The notes below the pieces were generated by a model. That model had not been told where the DNA came from. It did not search any database and saw only the letters and a program-made list of their open reading frames with translations. Positions 15,826-24,353 of a DNA stretch of 64,000 bases are shown piece after piece (within the stretch, counting starts at the first letter, position 1; the number at the start of each line of letters is the position of its first letter). The stretch is from assembly GCA_015233725.1 (NCBI GenBank), contig JADFXD010000005.1:1-64000 (forward strand), in the 5' to 3' direction. Both the position numbers and the translations under genes were made by a program. The DNA is from Nitrospirota bacterium (GTDB taxonomy: Bacteria; Nitrospirota; Thermodesulfovibrionia; Thermodesulfovibrionales; Magnetobacteriaceae).

Positions 15826-17799
15826 CCGGACATCCTTTAACCCAAGGGCATGGAGCTTCTTCTGGAGCCTCTGTATCTCGTGATTTAGCTCCACACGCCC
15901 CTTTGCCCTCAGGCTGACCTGTATGCCGATGTCAAACCCCTTGATGGTTGGCGTAAAGGCAACGCACCCAAAGGATTCGGCAACCGCCCGCAGGATATCT
16001 ACCGCTTTAGCCGTTGAGCCTTCCCTGCACATGATACTGACCAGGGCCATCCTCGAAAATGGCGGATAAGACAGCTCCCTCCTGACCCTCAGTTCGTCAA
16101 GGACGAGGCCCTCGTAGTTGTAGCCCTGCAGGAGGGTATAGACCGGGTTATCCGGCAGGGCGGTCTGGATGAGGATAACCTCCCTGGCCATCTCGGAGAG
16201 CCTGAAGACGTCCTGAAAAAACCTCTCCATTGCCTGATACTGCGGCATGGCAAGGTACATGTCGGCCCCAACGATGACTATACCCTTGAAGTGCTTGTAC
16301 AGGTGCAGGGGCTTTAGGAGCATCTTGGTTGCGACAACGATGTTGGCGTCAATTGTCCTGGACAACGCCTTGGATGTCCTCTGCCGGCCCTTTTTTATGA
16401 TGTCGCTGTCGATGCGCACCGCCGAGGTGTTTAGTCTCTGACGGAGTATCTCCTCGATGCGTTGTGTGCCGCTGCCCGTGGAGGTGAAATTGTACCCGTT
16501 GCATACCGGGCAGGCCTCGGGGGGGTTGGTCTTGTAGCCGCATCGGTTGCAGAGCAGGGTTCTGACATCGGCGTTGGTCTCCTCGTTGTAGAGGACGAGT
16601 GGGTGTGTGGTTGCCGGTGGATGGCTGCATTTAGGACAGGTCTGAAAGAAGCCGCAGTCTGAGCATATGGGTATGCCGTAGCCCTTTTTGTTTACGTAGA
16701 CGAGGTGGGTGCCCCTTCTGAGCTGCCTGAGCGCCCTGTAGGACAGGGGTCGTCGTGTCTTAGTTAGCTTGATTGAGGGTCTTGGCACCTCGATGGGGCA
16801 GCGTATGAGCTGGTACCTGCCTGTCAGGGCGTTGTAGTAGGAGGAGACCGAGGGGGTGGCAGAGATGAGCAGGACGGTTGTGTCCTCTAAGAGTCCGCGC
16901 ATGACGGCCACGTCGCGCGCATGGTAGCGGGGCGATTTATCGGACTTGTAGTGTGGGCTGTGCTCCTCTGACACCACGATCAGAGAGGGCCTCTCCAACG
17001 GGGCCAGGACCGCCGACATCGTGCCCGCTACAAATCTGACTGCCCCTTCAACGATTGCCCTGTAGCTGTTGTTACGCTTGACCTTGGGTAGTCCGCTGTG
17101 TAGGAGGCATATCTCCCCGGTTGTTGATGTATCGCTTAGGTGTCCACTTATGGCCGTTAGTTCGTCGATCTCGGGGGATAGTATTATAGCGCTGTCGGTC
17201 AATCTCAGCGCCTCCAGCATGTATCTTATGCCATAGACATACGATGGGGCGTGCAGCAGGAGCACGGAGAAGGCCTTTTTCTCTAAGGCGCTCCTGAGGG
17301 GAGTCAAGGTCTCAGGCGCTATCTCTATCGCTGGCAAGGCGGTGAGGTTGGCGTCTGCCTTTGTACCGGATTCGCCTCTTATTGCCCGTGCGGTTAGATT
17401 GCCCGTGCGGCTCGCACCTCGCACCATTACAGTGGCTGGGGCGGTCTGTCTTGCGGCCTTTGTCGGGGCGTCGGTCTTGATTAGCGACTGGATATCCGGC
17501 AGCATCGACCTGAGCACGAGGCCTGGTTCTGCATGATAGTACTGTCCGGTCCATTGGAGCAGCTTCAGGTGTGCCTCCGACATGGGCGGTTTGTCGTTGT
17601 GCACCTGTGTTATTTCTCTCAGGCTGTAAGGTCTTTCATCATTCCCTTGGTTATAGTCAACGATGATGCCCTCTCTTTCCCTGGTCCTGATTGGCGCCGA
17701 TACGATCATCCCCCTGACTGCCCTGTGACGCAGCCGCTCAGGGCATATGTACGTCAGGGGCATCAGGTAGACAGGAAAAAGGATGTCTATTAAAACCAT
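15790..17799 (-). CDS. priA: PriA primosomal protein with eroded helicase motifs
   Basis: About 669 residues from ATG 17799 (TTG 17805 possible). The N-terminal DNA 3'-end-binding domain, the zinc region (CSDCGFFQTCPKC, CNRCGYKTNPPEACPVCNG) and the C-terminal RRELSYPPFSRM are well kept. The helicase core is not: at Walker A it has LLLHAPSYVYGIRYMLEAL instead of GxTGSGKTE, DEEH is VSEEHS, motif V reads VATKMLLKPLHL, and motif VI QVAGRAGR is replaced by FRLSEMARE. It probably restarts forks without ATP-driven unwinding. A linker near residues 115-160 is built from two short repeats. TATAAT lies 6 nt before the ATG. Confidence 0.88.
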   Translation of the reverse strand: MVLIDILFPVYLMPLTYICPERLRHRAVRGMIVSAPIRTREREGIIVDYNQGNDERPYSLREITQVHNDKPPMSEAHLKLLQWTGQYYHAEPGLVLRSMLPDIQSLIKTDAPTKAARQTAPATVMVRGASRTGNLTARAIRGESGTKADANLTALPAIEIAPETLTPLRSALEKKAFSVLLLHAPSYVYGIRYMLEALRLTDSAIILSPEIDELTAISGHLSDTSTTGEICLLHSGLPKVKRNNSYRAIVEGAVRFVAGTMSAVLAPLERPSLIVVSEEHSPHYKSDKSPRYHARDVAVMRGLLEDTTVLLISATPSVSSYYNALTGRYQLIRCPIEVPRPSIKLTKTRRPLSYRALRQLRRGTHLVYVNKKGYGIPICSDCGFFQTCPKCSHPPATTHPLVLYNEETNADVRTLLCNRCGYKTNPPEACPVCNGYNFTSTGSGTQRIEEILRQRLNTSAVRIDSDIIKKGRQRTSKALSRTIDANIVVATKMLLKPLHLYKHFKGIVIVGADMYLAMPQYQAMERFFQDVFRLSEMAREVILIQTALPDNPVYTLLQGYNYEGLVLDELRVRRELSYPPFSRMALVSIMCREGSTAKAVDILRAVAESFGCVAFTPTIKGFDIGIQVSLRAKGRVELNHEIQRLQKKLHALGLKDVRLDIDIDPVVPF

Positions 17800-17884
17800 T
17801 GCCAAATTATAGCATAAAAGAAAAAAAGAAGGAGAAGAAGGAGAAATTTTTCATTATCAGCCTTGCCGACATTTATTATGTGGC

Positions 17885-18838
17885 TTAACTGTCGTCGTAA
17901 TCTCCCATCCTGTAGCAGAACTTGCTATAGAAGCTGTCAATGTCCATCACGCCGGACTTTACCAGCTTCAAGGCGCATGGCAGTCCCTGGGAGACCTCAT
18001 AGCCGTGAGCAAGGAAGTGTCTCACGACAGGCTCTTCCCCGTTTAACCAGACATCTATGGTAGAGACGTTCTGACCAACGGCCAGTGTATCGAGGAGGTC
18101 CAGGAAGGCGTCTATGGTGCTGTTATTGGGGACCATGAAATCCAGGAGGTTCATCCTGTCCTTGACAATACTTACAACGGCAAGGGCCTTGATGCCGGTA
18201 GCAAAGAAACCACGCCAGGCAACTATCTGGTATTTACGCGTGGGGTGTTGCTGGTATCTCCACCTCAGGTACCTGGCATCCTTTACGATGGATAGGGGGT
18301 ATAGGCCGCGACACTTTTGCCATAAGACGTCCAGCTCCTTGTCTCTGATGCCATCCCACCTTGTGTAGACCCTCAGTGGCATCTTGTGGATATTGACATC
18401 CTGTATGGTCAGCCTCTTTTGGTACAGGGTGAGCATCCTTCGGCTGGCCCCCATGACCAGGCAATGGAGTCTGGCATGTCGCTCTGATGGAAAGCCAAAG
18501 GCGAAGTCCATCTCCTGTTGCCTGTAAAAGGTCTCAGCCGCCCTCATAACCGGAGGCCTAAGGGAGAACGTCCTGGCCCTGTAGGCTGGATGTGTCATTA
18601 CGTCGCAGAACTGATACGCCCAAAGGCTATATCCCTCAAGCTCCATGGCACACCTGATGCCTCCAAAGTGAGAGACGAGCAGGCGGCCATCCACCCCAAC
18701 GTAGGAATGTGCCCCATGAGGCGCGTCCTTGTACTTCCATAGCCATTCCTCAACCGATATCAGCTTGGAGAAACAAACCCTGAACAGCTCACAAAGGCCG
18801 TCAATATCCTCATCCGTAGCACTCCGTATGACTATCAT
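17885..18838 (-). CDS. GNAT-family N-acetyltransferase-like protein
   Basis: 317 residues, beginning MIVIRSATDEDIDGLCELF, a typical GNAT first strand and helix. The acetyl-CoA region is near CDVMTHPAYRARTFSLRPPV and is followed by MDFAFGFPSERHARLH. A second, weaker GNAT-like half follows, as in two-domain acetyltransferases. Substrate unknown. Monocistronic; intergenic gaps on both sides are short. The assignment rests on general pattern and is moderate. Confidence 0.6.
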   Translation of the reverse strand: MIVIRSATDEDIDGLCELFRVCFSKLISVEEWLWKYKDAPHGAHSYVGVDGRLLVSHFGGIRCAMELEGYSLWAYQFCDVMTHPAYRARTFSLRPPVMRAAETFYRQQEMDFAFGFPSERHARLHCLVMGASRRMLTLYQKRLTIQDVNIHKMPLRVYTRWDGIRDKELDVLWQKCRGLYPLSIVKDARYLRWRYQQHPTRKYQIVAWRGFFATGIKALAVVSIVKDRMNLLDFMVPNNSTIDAFLDLLDTLAVGQNVSTIDVWLNGEEPVVRHFLAHGYEVSQGLPCALKLVKSGVMDIDSFYSKFCYRMGDYDDS

Positions 18839-18893
18839 CTTACTTTAATATAATACAGGAAATCGTAGGAATTTTGGAATATGGAACTATTAA

Positions 18894-19316
18894 TTATTGG
18901 GAAAATCTAATCGAAAATAATTGTCTCGGATAATCAATTGTGAGGACAAAATTACTCAGAAAATTCTTGACCCCAAATAATACAATAGGTAAATTCGGCA
19001 TGAAATCAACTAAAATTGGAGGCGATTCATATAAAAGATTTTTGTTGAGTGGATGTAGAATCTGAAAAATTGTTGTATGTCTGTAAGCTGTGTTTTTTCC
19101 ATTAGCGGTTGAAACCTGTTTAGGCTGGCCTTGTTGTAAGTTGTGTTTTAATCCAATTGCATAATTAGCAGGTATTGCACATTCATCTGCGCCAGTGTCA
19201 ATAATTCCATAGGTTGGTATAGATAAGTTATTATGAGAGTTTATTATCCGTACTGCAAGATATGGCCTAAATTGACCATATGCTAAATTTGTAAAGGGAC
19301 AATCTATAATTGGCAT
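18894..19316 (-). CDS. Retropepsin-like aspartic protease domain protein
   Basis: 140 residues. It contains the single-domain aspartic protease motif YGIIDTGADECAIP (catalytic Asp-Thr-Gly) and the later hydrophobic PIVLFGVKNFL that forms the psi-loop partner. No signal peptide is apparent. AT-rich. It starts 2 nt after the DUF5678 gene and forms a two-gene unit with it. Such bacterial retropepsin-like proteins are common but mostly uncharacterised. Dimerisation to form the active site would be expected. Confidence 0.75.
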   Translation of the reverse strand: MPIIDCPFTNLAYGQFRPYLAVRIINSHNNLSIPTYGIIDTGADECAIPANYAIGLKHNLQQGQPKQVSTANGKNTAYRHTTIFQILHPLNKNLLYESPPILVDFMPNLPIVLFGVKNFLSNFVLTIDYPRQLFSIRFSQ

Positions 19317-19318
19317 TG

Positions 19319-19519
19319 TTAGTATATCTGTACGGTATCTTCTTCTGGTACATAAAAGATAACAGGGTTACTTATACCATCTCTATTTGTGATTTTATAG
19401 ACATCCTCAAGGGTATTACCGCTTGCTATAACGTCTTTGTTGTCAAAGTCACGCATTGCCACATATTTGCCAGCGTATTTCTCAGCATCATTAACTAAGC
19501 AAAATGATTTGGCATCCAT
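19319..19519 (-). CDS. DUF5678-like small protein
   Basis: 66 residues. KYAGKYVAMRDFDNKDVIASG followed by TLEDVYKITNRDG and PVIFYVPEED matches the DUF5678 pattern (an alpha/beta mini-protein with a closing FYVP). ATG 19519; a weak GAGGATAATG-type ribosome site lies upstream. It lies 2 nt upstream of the retropepsin-like gene, an arrangement that suggests the small protein is its partner or target. Function unknown. Confidence 0.7.
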   Translation of the reverse strand: MDAKSFCLVNDAEKYAGKYVAMRDFDNKDVIASGNTLEDVYKITNRDGISNPVIFYVPEEDTVQIY

Positions 19520-19615
19520 ACATTATCCTCCATACTTTTTTCTTTATCTTTAAGAAATACCTCATGTTTTTTTATACCACAAATCTATCTTATCTGTCAA
19601 TATTCTTCTATTTCC

Positions 19616-19762
19616 GGGTGCATCAAAAAGTCATGGGTAGCTTGGTCAAAGAAAGAAGGGGAGGCTTTGCCTCTTTACCGCTCCAGGTCGCACCTGGACC
19701 CCTCCACAAGGGAGCACGGCCCCCTTGACGCGCCGTATTACCCATGAAAAATTGATGCACCC
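19616..19762. mobile_element. MITE enclosing module R8, 8-bp TSD
   Basis: The ends GGGTGCATCAAAAAGTCATGGGTA and (reverse complement of the right end) GGGTGCATCAATTTTTCATGGGTA are near-perfect inverted repeats. CTATTTCC is directly duplicated outside both ends (19608-19615 and 19763-19770). The interior is almost entirely two-hairpin module R8. TIR pattern and TSD length resemble the 14502 MITE, suggesting the same transposase class. Confidence 0.85.
19650..19736 (-). repeat. Two-hairpin module, copy R8 (reverse)
   Basis: It carries CCAGGTCGCACCTGG (19683-19697), a compensatory variant of the CCAGGACGCTCCTGG palindrome seen in R3, R19 and R23. The rest matches R7 closely, including the GCGCC boundary. 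It sits inside the MITE at 19616-19762. Confidence 0.88.
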
Positions 19763-19813
19763 CTATTTCCGGGTGTCAGGATATCATAGCGGTAGAAAGA
19801 TGAGGTTAATAGC

Positions 19814-20416
19814 TCATTGGCCATCCCAGCGCTTAAAGAGGTTGTGTGGTATTGACATACTGTCCAGGAGCTTGCCTGTTACGAAGTCTACGATGCCGTT
19901 GAGGTCCCTGGGGTGACTGTAAAAGGCCGGCACGGGGGGCGCTATGACAACGCCAAGCCTTGCAAGCCTGAGCATGTTCTCAAGGTGTATGGCGCTAAAT
20001 GGCATCTCACGCGGCGACAACACCAGAGGCCGCCCCTGCTTTATAACAACATCGGCTGCCCTGATTATCAGATTATCGGCATATCCGTTGGCTATGCCCG
20101 AGAGGGTCTTCATAGAACACGGCACCACGTACATACCATCCGTTATAAACGAACCGCTGGAGAGTGGGCAGTGCAGACAGTCATCCGCGTAATAAAAAAG
20201 CCGCTCCGTATTAAAGTGCCGACCTAACCTCTCTACACGGCTCCCCTCTCCATGCGTATCGCCGGTGAGGTCTAATCCTGTTTCGTAGGCAATGATCGGT
20301 ATCGCCGCTGAGGAGATTACTAAGTGCACCTCCGCAACAACCACAAGCGACTCTATTAAACGCAACGCAAACACTGCCCCACTTGCCCCAGTGATTGCTA
20401 CAACGTATCTTTTCAA
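19814..20416 (-). CDS. ubiX: Flavin prenyltransferase UbiX
   Basis: 200 residues. It shows AITGASGAVFALRLIE, the family loop VVPCSMKTLSGIANGYADNL, the catalytic region GRPLVLSPREMPFSAIHLENM and VVIAPPVPAFY. UbiX prenylates FMN to give the cofactor of UbiD decarboxylases, used in quinone synthesis and aromatic decarboxylation. It lies 6 nt after ftsB on the same strand. No ubiD is in this window. Confidence 0.95.
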   Translation of the reverse strand: MKRYVVAITGASGAVFALRLIESLVVVAEVHLVISSAAIPIIAYETGLDLTGDTHGEGSRVERLGRHFNTERLFYYADDCLHCPLSSGSFITDGMYVVPCSMKTLSGIANGYADNLIIRAADVVIKQGRPLVLSPREMPFSAIHLENMLRLARLGVVIAPPVPAFYSHPRDLNGIVDFVTGKLLDSMSIPHNLFKRWDGQ

Positions 20417-20422
20417 ATAAGA

Positions 20423-20752
20423 CTACTTGTCCTTATCTAACTTATAGATATACTCATCGGGCATTGCCAGCCCCAGGTCCTCCCTGGCCTTCTTTTCAAT
20501 ATAGAAGGGGTCCGTCCCTATTGCCTTGATCTCGTCCTTGATAGAGGATATCTCCATCTCGATCTTGGCAATGTCCTCCTCCATACGCGTCTCCTCAGAC
20601 TTTAACTTGAAATAATTAAACAGACCCATCTCATCATAAAACAGATTAAACAATATAAAAACCAACGCCAGGAGAAAAAACGCAACAAACACCCTGCCCT
20701 TCTTCCTTCTCTCCGTGACTATCTGCCTTCTAAGAAGATTCCTCTTATCCAT
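20423..20752 (-). CDS. ftsB: FtsB/DivIC-family septum protein
   Basis: 109 residues: a short basic cytoplasmic N-terminus (RRQIVTERRKKGR), one membrane helix (FVAFFLLALVFILFNLF), a coiled coil (ETRMEEDIAKIEMEISSIKDE) and the family ending DPFYIEKKAREDLGLAMPDE. It forms the divisome FtsQBL subcomplex. It lies downstream of eno, a frequent pairing in bacteria, though module R9 separates them. Confidence 0.9.
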   Translation of the reverse strand: MDKRNLLRRQIVTERRKKGRVFVAFFLLALVFILFNLFYDEMGLFNYFKLKSEETRMEEDIAKIEMEISSIKDEIKAIGTDPFYIEKKAREDLGLAMPDEYIYKLDKDK

Positions 20753-20805
20753 TATCTTAAATGTAAAAATATCTTAAATGTAAAAAAAAAAGAAATAGCG
20801 CTCAT

Positions 20806-20895
20806 CCACCCCTTAAGGGGTCAAGGGGTCCGTGGCCCCTTGCAGGGGGGATCTGAAGGGGGGGCGGCCAGGCGTCCCCCTTCTTCTCTTTTCCC
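20806..20895 (+). repeat. Two-hairpin module, copy R9 (forward)
   Basis: CCACCCCTTAAGGGGTCAAGG leader (also in R10), hairpin GGGGTCCGTGGCCCC, a second stem GGGGGGCGGCCAGGCGTCCCCC, then TTCTTCTCTTTTCCC. It lies between eno and ftsB, both on the opposite strand. A tandem duplication ATCTTAAATGTAAAAA lies next to it (20755-20790). Confidence 0.88.
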
Positions 20896-20906
20896 TTGTT
20901 CTTTGT

Positions 20907-22202
<1,296 letters not shown>

Positions 22203-22325
22203 TTAAATTCTTCATAATTTAAAATATAACAATGATACTGAAGTTTAAACTAATTTCAACAGATAAGTCCATACCCTATAGTTATCCATATCACGGTAAA
22301 TCTGTTCTCCATTGAGTAGATGGCA

Positions 22326-22410
22326 CCCACCCCTTAAGGGGTCAAGGGGACTGGTCCCCTTGCAGGGGAGGTCTGAGGAGGGGGCGGAGCCGCCCTCCTT
22401 CTTTCTTTTC
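22326..22410 (+). repeat. Two-hairpin module, copy R10 (forward)
   Basis: CCACCCCTTAAGGGGTCAAGG, hairpin AAGGGGAC-TG-GTCCCCTT, stem GAGGGGGCGGAGCCGCCCTCC, tract TTCTTTCTTTTC. It lies between lpdA and eno. Confidence 0.9.
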
Positions 22411-22453
22411 TTAAGGGTGGTTACCATGAAATATTAAGGAATATACCGCTGCA

Positions 22454-23851
22454 TTATTTCTTAGGGGCGTGTATGGCCTCCCCAAAGACGTCATCGGCGG
22501 CCTCCATCAGGCCCTCGGCCAGGGTTGGATGTGCATGGATTGTCTCAGCGAGCGCCTTGACGCTCAACCCTGCCCTCATAGCAACGGCCGCCTCGTGGAT
22601 CATGTCCGAGGCGTTGTGTCCCACTATGTGCACTCCGAGGATTGTCTTACCGGCCTCATCCGACAGTACCTTGAACATGCCGGTGATCTCCCCCATAGCG
22701 TGGGCCTTGCCAAGGGACCTGTAGAGGAATTGCCCCTTTTTGTACGCGATCTCGCGCCTTTGCAGTTGGTGCTCGCGCATCCCCACCGAGCCGATCTCCG
22801 GCGAGGTAAATATCCCGGCCGGGACACAGGTGTAGTCCATCTCTTGCCTGTGTCCCATGATATTTTTGATGGCCGTCATACCCTCCGCCGAGGCCACATG
22901 GGCTAAGAGCATCCCGTCAACGACATCGCCAATGGCATAGATATCGGGGTTGTTTGTTTGCATCATGGAATTAACCGGTATAACTCCGCCCCTGCCGGTT
23001 GTTACCCCGACCTTGTCCAGACCGAGGCCATCGGAATTAAACACCCTTCCGATAGTTACAAGGAGCTTCTCTGCCTTAAGTTCCTTACCGTTAGAGAGAA
23101 ACGCCCTGACGCCGTCGTCCTCAACGCTCACCTGGTCAACCTTGACATCGGTGATGAGCTTTATCTTTTTCTTTTTCATTTCCCGCTCCAGCAACTGAGA
23201 CACGTCGCAGTCTTCCGTGGCCAGGGCACTGGGCATCAGCTCTACCAGGGTCACGTCGGTGCCAAAGCTCTGGTACATGCAACCGAACTCACACCCCATG
23301 ACCCCAGCCCCAATGATTATCATAGATGCGGGGATGCCATCTATGTTCAGGGCATCGGAGCTTGAGATAATCCGCTTGCCATCAAAGGGAAACGTGGGTA
23401 TCTCCGCCGGGCGGGAGCCGGTGGCAATGATAAACTTATCCCCTGTTATTACCTCCTCCTGCCCGTTGCTATTGACGACCCTGACCTGTTTTTCGGAGAT
23501 GAAGCTGCCCCGACCTTCCTTGAGCTTCACCCCCCAGCTCTTAAACAGCGCCCGTATCCCCTTGACCTGCGTGGATATGACGCTGTTTTTGCGTGCCATC
23601 AGCTTTTGCACATTTAGAGTGAGACTACCGGTGAAGTCGATACCGTAGTAGTCACAACGCTGGGCATTGACATAGGCCTCTGCCGAGGCAATGAGGGTCT
23701 TGGTTGGTATACATCCCTCGTTCAGACAGGTGCCGCCGACCTCCTTGCCCTCAATGACCGTAATATCGGTCCCTGTTTGGGCGCCCATCTGGGCCCCCTT
23801 GAGGGCAGCCACATAACCCCCCGGTCCGGCCCCTATGATTACTATCTTCAT
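22454..23851 (-). CDS. lpdA: Dihydrolipoyl dehydrogenase
   Basis: 465 residues. The FAD site GAGPGGYVAALKGAQMGA is followed by redox-active GGTCLNEGCIPTK, the NAD site IIGAGVMGCEFG, YAIGDVV and the C-terminal dimer interface HAHPTLAEGLMEA with the catalytic His-Glu pair. It reoxidises dihydrolipoyl groups. The start overlaps the gcvH stop by 4 nt, so its partner here is the glycine cleavage H protein rather than a 2-oxoacid dehydrogenase. Confidence 0.97.
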   Translation of the reverse strand: MKIVIIGAGPGGYVAALKGAQMGAQTGTDITVIEGKEVGGTCLNEGCIPTKTLIASAEAYVNAQRCDYYGIDFTGSLTLNVQKLMARKNSVISTQVKGIRALFKSWGVKLKEGRGSFISEKQVRVVNSNGQEEVITGDKFIIATGSRPAEIPTFPFDGKRIISSSDALNIDGIPASMIIIGAGVMGCEFGCMYQSFGTDVTLVELMPSALATEDCDVSQLLEREMKKKKIKLITDVKVDQVSVEDDGVRAFLSNGKELKAEKLLVTIGRVFNSDGLGLDKVGVTTGRGGVIPVNSMMQTNNPDIYAIGDVVDGMLLAHVASAEGMTAIKNIMGHRQEMDYTCVPAGIFTSPEIGSVGMREHQLQRREIAYKKGQFLYRSLGKAHAMGEITGMFKVLSDEAGKTILGVHIVGHNASDMIHEAAVAMRAGLSVKALAETIHAHPTLAEGLMEAADDVFGEAIHAPKK

Positions 23852-24234
23852 CCAGCTTCCTCTTCGATGTACTTCTCGTAATCGGAGACATCCATCAGCT
23901 CCTCCAATTCGGAGTCATCCGATATCTCTATCACGGCGATCCACCCCTTACCGTAGGGGTCTTCGTTGATTATCTCGGGGGCATCTTCCAGCTCCTCGTT
24001 GACACTCAACACCGTGCCGCTGATCGGGGAGATTACCGATGATGTCGCCTTGGTGGATTCAATCTCTGACATCTCAGTATTTGCCTCCACCTCCGCATCT
24101 ATCTCCGGTATGTCTATGTACACTATATCACCCAACTGCTCTTGCGCATAGTCTGTTATGCCTATAGTGGCCTTCTTGCCTGACAGACTTACCCATGTAT
24201 GTTCCTTATGATATCGTAATTCTTCAGGGTTCAT
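23848..24234 (-). CDS. gcvH: Glycine cleavage system H protein
   Basis: 128 residues. The lipoyl-lysine is Lys62 in EIESTKATSSV, within the hallmark HTWVSL...GITDYAQEQLGDIVYIDIPE architecture. It carries the aminomethyl group between glycine cleavage enzymes. Co-translated with lpdA (4-nt overlap). gcvT and gcvP are not in the window, so it could also serve lipoate transfer. No glycine-riboswitch-like structure was seen in the 119 nt upstream. Confidence 0.96.
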   Translation of the reverse strand: MNPEELRYHKEHTWVSLSGKKATIGITDYAQEQLGDIVYIDIPEIDAEVEANTEMSEIESTKATSSVISPISGTVLSVNEELEDAPEIINEDPYGKGWIAVIEISDDSELEELMDVSDYEKYIEEEAG

Positions 24235-24353
24235 GGTTACCTCCGGTGGTATCTTTTCATCTGCTAAACAGATGTCTATTTATAAAGATTTTTTCCTATA
24301 GCATGATATCTCAGGCTATATTATTTATATCTATTTTGCTTTTGTCAAGCCCC

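Noticed and set aside
24235-24353. Glycine riboswitch upstream of gcvH
   Set aside because: The 119-nt leader is AT-rich with no tandem glycine-aptamer-like structure.
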